A stretch of DNA of 64,000 nucleotides from Oscillatoria sp. FACHB-1407 (lineage in GTDB: Bacteria > Cyanobacteriota > Cyanobacteriia > Elainellales > Elainellaceae): the NCBI RefSeq assembly GCF_014697545.1, contig NZ_JACJSA010000013.1, positions 62,001-126,000 on the forward strand, in the 5' to 3' direction. Positions 23,981-34,151 of this stretch are shown here, piece by piece. Under the pieces are notes generated by a model. It saw only the letters and a list, made by a program, of their open reading frames with translations. It did not search any database and was not told the origin of the DNA. Within the stretch, counting starts at the first letter, position 1, and each line of letters begins with the position of its first letter. The position numbers were made by a program, and so were the translations under genes.

Positions 23981-24527
23981 GGTAGTGTTCTAGACCTGTG
24001 GATCAGTCAAATGACTCGCACCAATTCGTATCGGTTAATAAACAGTCCAATCACAATGTCGTGTAACTGAACCGATTTGGAAAAACAAATCGTCTTACGC
24101 GCTAACCGCTTTATCCGTGTCCTCAACGTCAAATGCTTGCGTTCAATCTTCTGTGTGTTTGCTTTACCGACCGTGTGGTGATGTGAGTCAAGCAATCGTA
24201 AATAAGCACCCCATGCATCCGTGTAAAAGCGAGTTAACCCAAACGGTTGTAATAACGCTTTGAGCTTTACTCAAGCGTCATCCTCATGTGGTGCCAAACC
24301 ATAAGCTAGCATCTGGCCGCTTCGATGCTCGATCGCAGACCACAACCAACGCTGTCGTTTCTTAGACCCGACAAAGCGACCCATTTCATCCATTTCAGCC
24401 TCCTCCACTCAAACAATCATCATGGGTTCTGATCTATTCTCTAACTGCTCAACAACGGTCAATTGACCGCTTTAATCGCGTGTTCTTTTTTTTAATTGCC
24501 TTAAATCCACAGGTCTGGAACACCACC
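23981..24527 (-). mobile_element. degenerate IS1-family element
   Basis: Terminal inverted repeats GGTAGTGTTCTAGACCTGTGG (23981-24001) and its complement at 24507-24527 (2 mismatches in 21). The minus strand encodes an IS1 transposase C-terminus (EMDEMGRFVGSKKRQRWLWS; LDSHHHTVGKANTQKIERKH) with an in-frame TGA after EDDA. At 547 bp it is shorter than a complete IS1 copy, so it is not functional. No clear target duplication. Confidence 0.8.
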
Positions 24528-24651
24528 GAATATGCCATAGCAACTGAAGTCAAGGGGGTAGATGCCTTCAGCCTCCATTATTAAAGATGTCAAATGGGTT
24601 CTATAAGTCACAGCATCTCCTGTTTGTGTGTTTTTGTTTTGCCCATCTCGA

Positions 24652-25452
24652 TCACGGTAAGCTTTCACAGGCTATCCCATCGCGATCGCCATCCAGGCGA
24701 TGAGGGTCACTGCGATCCCGTTCTAATATCCGCTGGGCTTCTGCTTGAGTTCTAAAGTCAGAGCAATTGAGATCCAGTCTGGGTATGGTCGGGAGAGGGG
24801 AGGGAGAGGGAGAAGGTCTAACTGAGGGGTGTGGAGAAGGGCGTGGAGAGGGGCTAACTGAAGGGGAAGGAGAGGGAGTACTGCCACCCTGCTGTCGTCT
24901 AAAATCCCACGGCATGACAGGGTTCGCCTCACTCCATAGCCCCCGTCTCTGCTGCCTTGCCTGGGCTTCTGCTTGCAGGTACAGATCATCGGTGTCAGGG
25001 CAACCGCTCAGATAATCCCGGTACACAGCGACTAACCCTTCTCGCACCAGGATCACTCCCACAGGCTCATTGCCCAGGAATACCTCACCGACTGTTCTCC
25101 CGTAGCGATCGATATCGACTACCCGCAGTTGCACGGCTTGACCCGGTGGCAAGAGTTGTCTGAGGCGAGCGGCGGCTCTATCACCCCACGGAACCTGGGC
25201 ACGCTCTGGAGCATCTGTGCAAGCGATTCTCACGGTGATCACCTGTCCTCTATCCCTAACCCTCAACGTATCCCCATCTCCAGTTGAGACTACAGTAGGT
25301 AAGGCATTGGGGGGTTGAGTTTGAGCCAGAAGAGAAGCGTCAGAGCCTTCAGTCCATGAGTGAGCAGGAAGAAAAGCCGTCAAAGGAAGCAGAAATCCCC
25401 CCAAGAAAAGAAGAGGGAAGATTAGTTGATGGGGCGATTTTGGGAAGTTCAT
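24652..25452 (-). CDS. secreted thermonuclease-like nuclease with excalibur domain
   Basis: 266 aa. Signal peptide (about 10-33, [19 protein letters not shown]). SNase domain about 55-165: [13 protein letters not shown], catalytic-type RIACTDAPE and [12 protein letters not shown] Pro/Ser repeat linker ([16 protein letters not shown]) leads to a C-terminal excalibur calcium-binding motif ([14 protein letters not shown] ... [11 protein letters not shown]). Predicted to cleave extracellular DNA or RNA. It starts 11 bp after the pentapeptide-repeat pseudogene, suggesting former co-transcription. Confidence 0.88.
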   Translation of the reverse strand: MNFPKSPHQLIFPLLFLGGFLLPLTAFLPAHSWTEGSDASLLAQTQPPNALPTVVSTGDGDTLRVRDRGQVITVRIACTDAPERAQVPWGDRAAARLRQLLPPGQAVQLRVVDIDRYGRTVGEVFLGNEPVGVILVREGLVAVYRDYLSGCPDTDDLYLQAEAQARQQRRGLWSEANPVMPWDFRRQQGGSTPSPSPSVSPSPRPSPHPSVRPSPSPSPLPTIPRLDLNCSDFRTQAEAQRILERDRSDPHRLDGDRDGIACESLP

Positions 25453-25463
25453 CACAATCTCTT

Positions 25464-25916
25464 TCAATCTCGATTAGAGAGTATGCTGTACTCCTTTGGT
25501 AACTCGGTTTGGCAGAGGACAGCATCGCTCAATTGTTCTTCTGTCAAGTTTTGGATATTGCTAAGGTCAGCACCCATGAGGTTAGTAGAGGTAAAGTCAG
25601 CACAGCTGCTATCAGTATGCGGTCAGTGAACCTTTGAAGTGCATCTTCTGAAGTGCATCTTCATTTTGGTTAGCTGGTGCAATCTCCCTCCCCTGCTGAG
25701 CTTTCTTCTGAGCCGTCTCCTTCTCCTGCTGAGCTTGCGTGTCTGAACGCTGCTCCGCCACTGTTGTAGCCACCATCTCAATAATGCGAATGATGCAGGT
25801 ACTCCTATCAAACTCAGCACGTTCCACAACGTCTTTCCTGACTGCTCAGTGAGAGTCTTTATTGAATTGCCGTTGGGGTCAAGCGAAGGTGAGGGCAGTT
25901 CTGCCACGATTGTCAC
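25464..25916 (-). pseudogene. pentapeptide-repeat membrane protein, frameshifted
   Basis: Three frames are needed. The first gives MTIVAELPSPSLDPNGNSIK and TLWNVLSLIGVP, the second gives a Gln/Glu coiled coil (AQQEKETAQKKAQQ ... NQNEDALQ), and the third gives CADFTSTNLMGADLSNIQNL ending [10 protein letters not shown]. This is the usual order of cyanobacterial pentapeptide-repeat proteins with an N-terminal membrane segment. Most of the repeat region is deleted. Confidence 0.7.
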
Positions 25917-26103
25917 AGAATGAACTTGTAGCAGAGCCTCTCCATCAACTTGCTACTAGACTGGTAGTGGAATGATTTAGTTCCTGGGTTGCAACAAATG
26001 TTACATCTCAACGACAACTTGGATTGTTCCGGTGCAACAGAGTTGTTATGCAGCAAGCTACTCAATTTAACGTTAATCTCAGCGATCGCTGAACAGGTAG
26101 TCC

Positions 26104-27024
26104 TCAGGCAACTCGTAAACGTTCAATATCCTTTATGGGTGGCGCACCAAACATGCGGGAATATTCGCGGCTGAACTGAGAAGGGCTTTCATAACCCACC
26201 TGATATGCTGCACAAGTTGCATCTACATCTTCAGCTAGCATCAGACGACGGGCTTCCAATAACCGCAACTGCTTTTGATATTGCAACGGGCTCATTGAGG
26301 TCACTGCCTTAAAGTGCCGATGAAATGTTGCAGAAGACATCCTCGCTTGCTTTGCCAAATCATCCATGCTCAATGGCTCCGTAAACTCAGCTTTGATCTG
26401 TTTAATCACCTCTGCAATGCGCTGCATATGACTGCCAGAGGTCGCGATCTGCCAAACCGCTTCGCTCTGATCGCTCATCAAAAGGCGATAGTAGAGTTCG
26501 CGAATTATCATTGGTGCCAGGAATGGAATATCCTGGGGCGTGTCCAGAAGCCGTGTGAGTCGGGTAGCACAATCAATCAACGGGGCATTGGCATCGCTCA
26601 CGAATAAGCCCCTGACTAAACTTTCTTTTTGATCTGAACCGCGCTGGAGTTGGTCGATAATATCCCAAAGCCCAGTCGCGTCCAGGCTGAGCTTAAAGCA
26701 GAGATACGGCTTATCCGGTGTCGCTTCGACAATGTTTCCACTAAGCGGCAGATCGACTGTGACAACAATGTATTGAGCCGCACTGTAGCGATAGGTTTCC
26801 TTACCCAGTAAAGTTTCTTTTCTACCCTGAAGAATAATGCAAAGCGTCGGTTCGTACACAGCGCGGAGGACAGTAGGAGCCACCGATTCCCGCATAAATT
26901 CTAACTGAGCGATCGCCGTTGAATGAATACCATTCCCCTTGCCATCCGTGTGGCGAGTCACTAATTCCGCCAGTTTCTGACAAGCATCAATTGTGGTTTC
27001 GTGCTTTAGAAATTCGTCTACCAT
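26104..27024 (-). CDS. AraC-family regulator (YqhC-type)
   Basis: 306 aa. N-terminal AraC_N sensor domain (about 20-190; YEPTLCIILQGRKETLLGKE) and C-terminal double helix-turn-helix (MDDLAKQARMSSATFHRHFK, then YQVGYESPSQFSREYSRMFG). Relatives of E. coli YqhC respond to aldehydes and activate an adjacent oxidoreductase. The divergent SDR gene at 27244 is the likely target; AGGCAATAA occurs twice between them (near 27134 and 27222). Confidence 0.88.
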   Translation of the reverse strand: MVDEFLKHETTIDACQKLAELVTRHTDGKGNGIHSTAIAQLEFMRESVAPTVLRAVYEPTLCIILQGRKETLLGKETYRYSAAQYIVVTVDLPLSGNIVEATPDKPYLCFKLSLDATGLWDIIDQLQRGSDQKESLVRGLFVSDANAPLIDCATRLTRLLDTPQDIPFLAPMIIRELYYRLLMSDQSEAVWQIATSGSHMQRIAEVIKQIKAEFTEPLSMDDLAKQARMSSATFHRHFKAVTSMSPLQYQKQLRLLEARRLMLAEDVDATCAAYQVGYESPSQFSREYSRMFGAPPIKDIERLRVA

Positions 27025-27243
27025 ACCAGATCCTCGTCAACGCTGAGCAGCGGGTTGTGAGACATCCCTTCCATTGTTTTGTTGCGCCTATTATAGGGGA
27101 TTCTTTTGAGCACCATTCTGCTGTTTGAGAAAATTAGGCAATAACCTGAAAAGTTTATGTATTTAGAACCTTTTCTCCAAACTCTATGATGAGCCCATGC
27201 CAGAAAGGCAATGAAAGGATAAGGCAATAAAGGAGATAGAAAA

Positions 27244-28074
27244 ATGACTCAGAAGACATGGTTCGTTACAGGTGCTTCTCGTGGAATTGGAGCCGAAATC
27301 GCGATCGCCGTTTTGGCAGCAGGAGATCAATTAATTGCGACCGCTCGCAAAAAGACCGATTTACAACAGTTTGAGTCAAACCCGAATGTGTTGACGCTGA
27401 GCCTGGATGTTACCGACGAGGCTCAAGTGCAAGCGGCAGTTGCAGCAGGACTGGAACGCTTTGGACAAATCGATGTGTTAGTCAACAATGCAGGATTCGG
27501 GATACTGGGCGGTATCGAGGAAACCAGTGCTCAAGAGGTTGAGCGAGTCTATCGCACAAATGTTTTTGGACTGTTGAATGTGATCCGCGCTGTGTTGCCC
27601 AGTATGCGCCAGCACCGCTCTGGACACATTATTAACCTATCGTCAATTGGGGGCTATCGCTCCGCTCCAGGGTGGGGCGTCTACTCCTCAACCAAGTTTG
27701 CTGTTGAAGGCATTACCGAAGCTCTCCATGATGAGTTAGCTCCTCTGGGCATCCACGCAACTGTGGTCGAGCCAGGATACTTCCGGACTAATTTTCTCGA
27801 CGGTAGTTCGCTCCAGCGCACGGCAATAGAAATTCCCGATTACGCAGAGACGGTCGGTAAAGTTCGTAAACTCGCCTCTGACCTGAGCTATCAACAACCG
27901 GGAGATCCCATCAAACTTGCCCAAGCAATGCTCCAACTCGCGAATGCGGATACTCCACCGCTCCGGTTGCCTCTCGGCACAGACACCCTTCAAGCCATTG
28001 CCCAGAAGAACGCTTACGTCGAGCAAGAAACGGAACAATGGCGTACTCTGGCTGAATCGACTGATTACAGGTAG
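27244..28074 (+). CDS. short-chain dehydrogenase/reductase
   Basis: 276 aa, RBS AAAGGAGAT. Classical SDR: cofactor motif TGASRGIGAEI (about 8-18), NNAG near 80, catalytic Ser in NLSSIGG near 134 and YSSTK near 151. The Asp in LDVTD near 58 and basic residues after the second strand (ATARKK) suggest NADP use. It belongs to the oxidoreductase group often next to AraC regulators. Substrate probably an aldehyde or ketone (inference). Confidence 0.9.
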   Translation: MTQKTWFVTGASRGIGAEIAIAVLAAGDQLIATARKKTDLQQFESNPNVLTLSLDVTDEAQVQAAVAAGLERFGQIDVLVNNAGFGILGGIEETSAQEVERVYRTNVFGLLNVIRAVLPSMRQHRSGHIINLSSIGGYRSAPGWGVYSSTKFAVEGITEALHDELAPLGIHATVVEPGYFRTNFLDGSSLQRTAIEIPDYAETVGKVRKLASDLSYQQPGDPIKLAQAMLQLANADTPPLRLPLGTDTLQAIAQKNAYVEQETEQWRTLAESTDYR

Positions 28075-28208
28075 TGGATGCATGAGCGTGGGACTGAGCA
28101 GTAAAACTGGCGCAATTTGTAAATCAGTTGTGCACTTCATAAACCTTTGAAGCTCTTATTAGATGATGTTCCAAACCTGTTGATAGACTCTGTAAGCACC
28201 CTCTATAG

Positions 28209-28483
28209 TCCCCCTTGAAAGGCTACGGTGTACACATAAGTCCTCTCAAACCCTAAACCCCCCAGTCTTAGCGAACTTCGAGCCTTTGCTAAGGACTTGA
28301 CCCGATTAGAAACACCCGTACTTGGAACCGATGCGAAGCGCGCTTTTGGGTAAATCGAAATACCTTCTGCTGGAGGGTTTGGGGGAGAACCCTCTAATGC
28401 CTGGTGTTCAAACCTTGAAACAACCCTGCATCGAATTTGGGCGCAAGCCCAGACCTGTGTACACAGTAGCCTGGTAAGGGGGA
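28209..28483. repeat. 275-bp MITE-like element
   Basis: Imperfect terminal inverted repeats of 28 bp (28209-28236 and 28456-28483) share TCCCCCTT and AGGCTAC and end in TGTACACA. The interior carries no coding frame. The rest of 28075-28598 shows nothing recognisable. Confidence 0.7.
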
Positions 28484-28598
28484 CGGCGACAGCCGGGGGT
28501 CAGTAGTAACAAATCTGAAACACTATCGAATGAAGATGAATCTTGGCTGATTTAAGCTGAATAAGTGCTTGGTCAAGTTGAAATTGATTCTTGAGGTG

Positions 28599-31500
28599 TT
28601 ATCTTCTGTTGCTACAGGCGATCGCCCCATTTGACATACGTTGAACTGTTGAGTGAGGTGTGTTGGCAACTAATACAACTTCTCCACTAGAACTCATTAA
28701 CCACTGCGTTGCTTCAGTGATTTCAGAGTTAGATATGCGATTATTGTCCTGTAATCTCTGACTCTGATCGTTCAACGGCTGATGATTGTTGTCTCTTTCA
28801 TAGTTCGGTGATGGTACAACTAACCTGCGGCGATCGCTCCATCGGGCATCATCATCGAGTTGTTGTTCGGGTGTGGGAGGTAAGCCACCGCGACCTGTAA
28901 TGACAAAGGAATTGTCCTCATTCGCAGGACACTCTTGAGCGATAAGTTGAGAGGCATCCGCTACATCCGTTGGTAACGCTAATAACCCAACCGTCGGATC
29001 AACGGTTGCGGTTGTGACATCCACTGTGCCGGGTAAAGCAGACGTTGCGCCAGTAGCGGTGATGTCGCTTAAGGGGGTGGACGTCGAACTCGGTTGGATG
29101 CCATAAAGGGCGATCGCCTCAATGCTGACATTGCCCCCTCTAAAGTCTTCAGAGTTGGCACTGATGTTGCTATCCTCGTTGGGTACTGCCACCAGGAATC
29201 GCGTATCAATTCCAATGTTGCCACCGGGAATGTTCCTACCAGTGGCATTGGTGGTGATGTTGCTGCCGTTGCGTAAGACGATGAGGGGCGATCGCAAACT
29301 AACATTCCCGCCACCGCCTGAGGTGTCTGCCCGGATTCTGCCTCCGTTGTCTAGAAAGATGCGATCGGCATCGACAAACAGAGAACCTGCACTACCTCTG
29401 CCCGAACTGCTAACGGTCACTTGAGCCTGGTTTTGGATGTTGAGGGTTGCGGTTTGCAGGGTTAAGTTCCCCCCGACTCCTCTACCGCTAGTCTCGGCGG
29501 AGATGACAGAGCCATTGCCAGTTAAGGTAATGGAATCTGGAGCCGTAATGGTGAGCCGACCCCCACGACCACTACTGGCAGTCGAGGCAGAGATTTGGGC
29601 ACCAGCACTTAGTTCTACCCGCACAGCTTGCCCATTGCCACGCGATTGAATCGTTAAATTCCCGGCATTTCCAGTGCTGGTTGTGCCCGCAAACAGACCA
29701 CTGGTTCTTCCCGATAGCTGAAGAAGTGGCGTATTGAGGGTGATGTTACCCGCCTGACCGTTCCTCAATGTTGTGGTGACCAGTTGTCCACCCCCGTTTA
29801 AGCTCACTCTGTCAGTGCTAATTGTGATATTACCTGCATTGCCATTTCCAGTGGTGGAGGCAATCAGTTGAGCATGATTGAGAACTGAGAGCGATCGCGC
29901 CTCAACATTAATATTGCCGCCCCGGCCCACTGCACTTTGCTCAACGGTACTAATCGCATCGCCATCATCAAACAAGGCCGTATCATTTGCTCGAATACGG
30001 ATATTCCCAGCATTGCCTTGTCCCTGTGTATTCGTATTGATTCTCCCTCGGTCGGAAACAGCGAGTGAACCCGTTCTGATAATGACATCTCCCCCGTTTC
30101 CGACCGATCCTAATGTCGCTGAAGTAACCACCCCACTAGGTTCATCAGGACGAGTCGGGGCTGTGCCACGAATCTGTACAGTATCCCGCGCAACAATCGT
30201 GACGCGACCAGCATTGCCTTGACCCTGTGTGGCAGTATTCACAGCACCTCCGTTGGTCAAAAACAGTGACCCCGTTGTGATAGTCACATCTCCGCCTCGA
30301 CCCGTACCTCTAAACCTCAATTCACTGCCTGGGGGACCCACAGATCCTGAATTTACTTGTGTGTAGATCGTGCTGTTGAGTGTGAAGAGAAGGTTTTCGT
30401 TTCCACGTCCGTTGGGGTTTTCCCCATCCAGAGAGACAACATCGCGGGCATTAATCGTCACATTGCCTGCATTCCCGCTTCCACGGGTATTGGAGAACAT
30501 CCGCGCACCATTGGCAATGAAAAGCGATCCCGTCGTGATGTTGATGTTGCCACCGTTACCGTCACCAAACGTGCTAGTTTCTAGCTGAGTACGAGAGTCC
30601 GGAAGGCCAGCGGAATTCCTAAAAAGAACGGTGTCGCGGGCATTAATCGTGATATCGCCTGCATCTTCCTGCCCAACCGTGGTGGAATTGACCCTAGCCC
30701 CATTCGTGACAGAAAACAATCCTGTTGTGATGTTGATGCCACCACTATTACCAATGCTTTCTGAAAATACAGAATTGGATAGACGACTGGGAAACCCACC
30801 AATATTTCGACCCTCTACAGAAACCGTATCACGGGCATTGATATTCAGACTACCGACATCTCCACGTCCGAACGTAAAGGCAACCACTCTACCGGAATTG
30901 CGGAGAAAAAGTGATCCCGTCGTGATGTTGATGTCGCCAGCGTTACCAACCCCCTCTGGTACCACTCTAAGGTCCACCGTAGCGTTATCGATAGAGATGC
31001 GCTCACCTGCTGTGAGGTTGATATTGCCGATCGCCCCCTCTCCTTCCAAGGCTGCTACCAAATTGCTACTATCACCAAACGTGATAGATCCCGTAGCATT
31101 CAGATCCAAATCTCCGGTTTGAGCATCAGGTAAACGCAAATTATTGGGAATGCCGCCTCGCAGTAAACTTCTGGTGATATCAATATTTCGGGCAACAATG
31201 CTCATACTGCCATTTGCCCTTCTCACGTCAATGCCACTATTTCTTAAGGTGACATCGGCTCGCGTTACCGGATTGGGGAAACTCAAATTTATGCGATCGC
31301 CATTCACATTCAGCCCGACAGTGCCTGAGTTGGCAATACCGCCTAACTCGACTCGACCCCCTAAAGCCTGCAAATTTGATCTCTCAAGTGTGACATTGCC
31401 ACCCACCAGCGCGATTGTTCTGCCCGGTTGCACCTGAAAATAGGATTGAGGGACGAGAGTAATCACATAAGGACCGCGATCATTAACACGGCTCGTATTC

Positions 31501-32477
31501 CAACTACTTAAAGGCAAACCTGCTCCAGGCCCGTTTGGCTCCTCTAACTGACTGAAGATCCTACCTTCTGAACTAAGGGGCGCGTTAAACTGGCTGGAAA
31601 TGCCCAAGTAGTAGGTGCCGGAAACCGCAGGGATGATGGGGGCGTCTAAGGGGAGAGCCGATTGAAGGGTGTTAGAACTGTCATCGTTGGTGAGCAAGCC
31701 CACGCCCCTGCTATCAAATAAAAACAACTGAGTATCAACGTTCGTGCCACTCACCGTACTTGCTTGGAATGGCACTCCTTGTCTCAAATACAGTTGGTAC
31801 AGGTCAACATCGTTGTCATAGTTCAAATTGCCGGCGATCGCATTAAACCGCGTTCCATCCGCTGCATCGATCGGTTGGGCTGTATCCAGCAACTGACCCG
31901 CATCGCCGATTTCAGTAACGGGATTCTCAGGAGTGCCCTGCATCACAATGTCACCTTGCTGACCATTGAACTGCAATCCAATTGGCACACTAATCGTTAG
32001 CAGAGGAGAGGCTGAGGGATTGATCGCACTAAACTCAGTTCCATCCGCAAACTGGATGCTGCTGGCTGTGCTGGCTACCAATGAACCACCAATGTTTAAG
32101 CTGGCATTGGGACCAAAGATGATCCCATTCGGGTTAAGCAAAAATAGATTGGCAGTGCCATTGGCTCGAATCACACCGTCGATATTTGAGATTGACCGAC
32201 CCGTAACGCGGCTGAAAATGTTTTGCACATCCGCTGCATTGTTGAAGTAGGCAGACCCACCTGTCGGCACTGAGAACTGGCTAAAGCTGTGGAAGAGATT
32301 GCCCCCTCGTCTGGCTCCCCCATCAATCTGAAAGTTGGGATTCCCTGAAATTTGCGATCGCTCTCCTTGAGGCAATGTGTCATCAGGCACAACTTGAGCA
32401 GCGATCGGTGGAGTACACAGCAGCCCACCCATGATCAGGCTCGTTACAAACCATATTCTTCGATGCAATCGGCTCAT
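28599..32477 (-). CDS. two-partner-secretion exoprotein (filamentous haemagglutinin-like)
   Basis: 1292 aa from the ATG preceded by GAGGATACAACC. Signal peptide (WFVTSLIMGGLLCTPPIAAQ), then a TPS domain with the hallmark NLFLLNPNGIIFG (near 120) and FAVTGG-type start NLFHSFSQFSVPTG. Inserted at about 195-320 is a pre-peptidase-like beta domain (DVDLYQLYLRQGVPFQAST; SGTYYLGISSQF). The rest is a long right-handed beta-helix of repeats GNAGNI-I-A-DTV. Such proteins are exported through a TpsB/Omp85 pore, but none is encoded here. Role: surface adhesion or contact, inferred. Confidence 0.88.
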   Translation of the reverse strand: MSRLHRRIWFVTSLIMGGLLCTPPIAAQVVPDDTLPQGERSQISGNPNFQIDGGARRGGNLFHSFSQFSVPTGGSAYFNNAADVQNIFSRVTGRSISNIDGVIRANGTANLFLLNPNGIIFGPNASLNIGGSLVASTASSIQFADGTEFSAINPSASPLLTISVPIGLQFNGQQGDIVMQGTPENPVTEIGDAGQLLDTAQPIDAADGTRFNAIAGNLNYDNDVDLYQLYLRQGVPFQASTVSGTNVDTQLFLFDSRGVGLLTNDDSSNTLQSALPLDAPIIPAVSGTYYLGISSQFNAPLSSEGRIFSQLEEPNGPGAGLPLSSWNTSRVNDRGPYVITLVPQSYFQVQPGRTIALVGGNVTLERSNLQALGGRVELGGIANSGTVGLNVNGDRINLSFPNPVTRADVTLRNSGIDVRRANGSMSIVARNIDITRSLLRGGIPNNLRLPDAQTGDLDLNATGSITFGDSSNLVAALEGEGAIGNINLTAGERISIDNATVDLRVVPEGVGNAGDINITTGSLFLRNSGRVVAFTFGRGDVGSLNINARDTVSVEGRNIGGFPSRLSNSVFSESIGNSGGINITTGLFSVTNGARVNSTTVGQEDAGDITINARDTVLFRNSAGLPDSRTQLETSTFGDGNGGNINITTGSLFIANGARMFSNTRGSGNAGNVTINARDVVSLDGENPNGRGNENLLFTLNSTIYTQVNSGSVGPPGSELRFRGTGRGGDVTITTGSLFLTNGGAVNTATQGQGNAGRVTIVARDTVQIRGTAPTRPDEPSGVVTSATLGSVGNGGDVIIRTGSLAVSDRGRINTNTQGQGNAGNIRIRANDTALFDDGDAISTVEQSAVGRGGNINVEARSLSVLNHAQLIASTTGNGNAGNITISTDRVSLNGGGQLVTTTLRNGQAGNITLNTPLLQLSGRTSGLFAGTTSTGNAGNLTIQSRGNGQAVRVELSAGAQISASTASSGRGGRLTITAPDSITLTGNGSVISAETSGRGVGGNLTLQTATLNIQNQAQVTVSSSGRGSAGSLFVDADRIFLDNGGRIRADTSGGGGNVSLRSPLIVLRNGSNITTNATGRNIPGGNIGIDTRFLVAVPNEDSNISANSEDFRGGNVSIEAIALYGIQPSSTSTPLSDITATGATSALPGTVDVTTATVDPTVGLLALPTDVADASQLIAQECPANEDNSFVITGRGGLPPTPEQQLDDDARWSDRRRLVVPSPNYERDNNHQPLNDQSQRLQDNNRISNSEITEATQWLMSSSGEVVLVANTPHSTVQRMSNGAIACSNRR

Positions 32478-32755
32478 GGTTGTATCCTCAGAACTGGTAT
32501 GAAAACTACCCGCCATGACAGAAAGTTACCGCCAAGATCCCAAAACTTCTAGAGTTTTCGATCACATCTTATGCTTGAATCACAACATCGGTTGCAGTTA
32601 AGCCTAAAGCCCCATTCAGTGTGGCGAAGTAGAACCCAGAACCAGAGTCTGTTAGGGAGTATGATGATCCTCTCCTGTGGTGAGCATCATCTGCCGAAGT
32701 GCCTGTCCTTGTCAAGCGATCGCCCTGACGCCCAACTAGCTCTTTCTGCCATGAG

Positions 32756-33136
32756 CTAGAACGATACCCGCACTTCAGCAACAACGCGGCGATCGCTTCC
32801 AGCTTCATTAGTCTGTAAGCTAATGCTCAACTCGTCTGTCAAGTCAGTATAGCCCGCAAACTCCACAGGCTCAGCAAACAGAGTCAATGGATCAGCAAAG
32901 TCAGACGAGGTCGCAATGGGCAGAACAACGCGGCGTTCAATCCGCCAATCTTGCCCTTCGATGGGCAGTAGAGTAGCACCATCGCGAATGATAAAGGGTT
33001 GGCTATTTGATGGTTCGGTTGTGGATGAGTCAAGGGTAACCCCTGAGGAAGGTGCTTCTGTGGCGATCGCGGGTGCAGTCATGACTCCAATACCAACGAG
33101 GGCAATAGAGATAGCTGTTAAAGAAGATAATTTCAT
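32756..33136 (-). CDS. small secreted protein of unknown function
   Basis: 126 aa from the ATG with GGAG 10 nt upstream. Signal peptide LTAISIALVGIGVMTAPAIA, a Ser/Thr-rich stretch (SSGVTLDSSTTEPSNSQP), then a beta-rich domain ending SDRRVVAEVRVSF, perhaps an amphipathic terminal strand. It lies 280 bp upstream of the exoprotein gene on the same strand and could be its partner, but there is no sequence proof. Family not recognised. Confidence 0.6.
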   Translation of the reverse strand: MKLSSLTAISIALVGIGVMTAPAIATEAPSSGVTLDSSTTEPSNSQPFIIRDGATLLPIEGQDWRIERRVVLPIATSSDFADPLTLFAEPVEFAGYTDLTDELSISLQTNEAGSDRRVVAEVRVSF

Positions 33137-33457
33137 GGTGTCAAGCTCCATTGTTGTAGAGGGTGGTAGGAATGTGTGGTTCTACTACCACCTATTCCTG
33201 AGATGAGGGAAGCTATGCAACAATTCGCTTGCAATCAAAATGAACATGCTCAATAGTAGGAAGAGCGAGGTTGAGGATGGATTGTGGGAGTCGATTGTGA
33301 GAGCCTTTGGAGGGGATGCTGAGCTTCAAAGATAGTGCTTTTGTCCGCACCACTGAATTCACTATTTCTGAGTGATTTGAGAACAGCGATCGCCCTAAAC
33401 AAAGTCTCTTATGCCACAGCAAGGCGATAACCAGATGCGATATTGCGACTCAAACAA

Positions 33458-33475
33458 AATGGGCGATCGCCCATT
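33458..33475. repeat. HIP1-centred palindrome
   Basis: AATGGGCGATCGCCCATT is an 18-bp perfect palindrome around the HIP1 octamer GCGATCGC, downstream of the MAPEG gene. It could act as a weak terminator. Otherwise 33137-33525 holds no recognisable gene. Confidence 0.6.
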
Positions 33476-33525
33476 AGCAAAGATGAATTATGTAAGTTCA
33501 TAGAAAGCACAATACTATCAAAAGG

Positions 33526-34038
33526 TCATAGTCGGATCAGCCCTTGAACACCATAGTAGAGGCAAGCAACGCTGCCGATGATGTAAACAAACCAGGTTAG
33601 AAAGAAACCTGTAGCACGACTGATGGATGGACCGTACTTGGTCATCAATCCATAGGCATGGGCAATTCGAGCGATCGTGAGTACCCCACCTAACAACCAG
33701 ATTAACCAACTTTGCGCCTGCATCAATTCCAGCACGACCAGAAACAGCAATCCCTGCGGAACATACTCGGCAAAATTGCTATGTGCTCGGACTTTACGCT
33801 GTAGTGCCCCCGCATCTATTTTGCTTTTTTCCAGTTGTTGTTGCGTCAATCGTTCGATTGTTAATACCCAGGGACTGGGATTAGTCAGTGGATCAGTCTG
33901 CATCACAACATCGTCTTTGGATTCCCCATGCCAGACTCGTGTTTTGACTCGCTCCGATGCGGCAATGTAGGAGAGGACAAAGGCAAGCAATCCATTTAAC
34001 CCCACGAAAAGGGTTGAAATCGGCACTAAATCAGTCAT
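33526..34038 (-). CDS. MAPEG-family membrane protein
   Basis: 170 aa, four membrane segments (about 8-26, 95-110, 113-130, 145-165). Family hallmarks: LALRKKVRAHSNF-like LQRKVRAHSNFAEYVPQGLL near 85 and ARIAHAYGL near 122, which form the glutathione-binding site. An extra charged segment of about 35 residues (QTDPLTNPSPWVL ...) lies in the first loop. MAPEG proteins act in glutathione-dependent detoxification. Divergent from the AraC gene at 34152. Confidence 0.85.
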   Translation of the reverse strand: MTDLVPISTLFVGLNGLLAFVLSYIAASERVKTRVWHGESKDDVVMQTDPLTNPSPWVLTIERLTQQQLEKSKIDAGALQRKVRAHSNFAEYVPQGLLFLVVLELMQAQSWLIWLLGGVLTIARIAHAYGLMTKYGPSISRATGFFLTWFVYIIGSVACLYYGVQGLIRL

Positions 34039-34151
34039 GATGGATGAAAAGTAGACGTCATCGTTAAGGGATGCTATTCACCTTACGGAAGTCTCCTGCT
34101 GTTGTCTTTTCAATTCTTGAGGGTGAACTTTTCATCCGTTAGGAGCGGCAA

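Noticed and set aside
32569-32808. 79-aa minus-strand ORF upstream of the exoprotein gene
   Set aside because: No RBS or recognisable features, and its 5' end overlaps the 3' end of the secreted protein gene in another frame.
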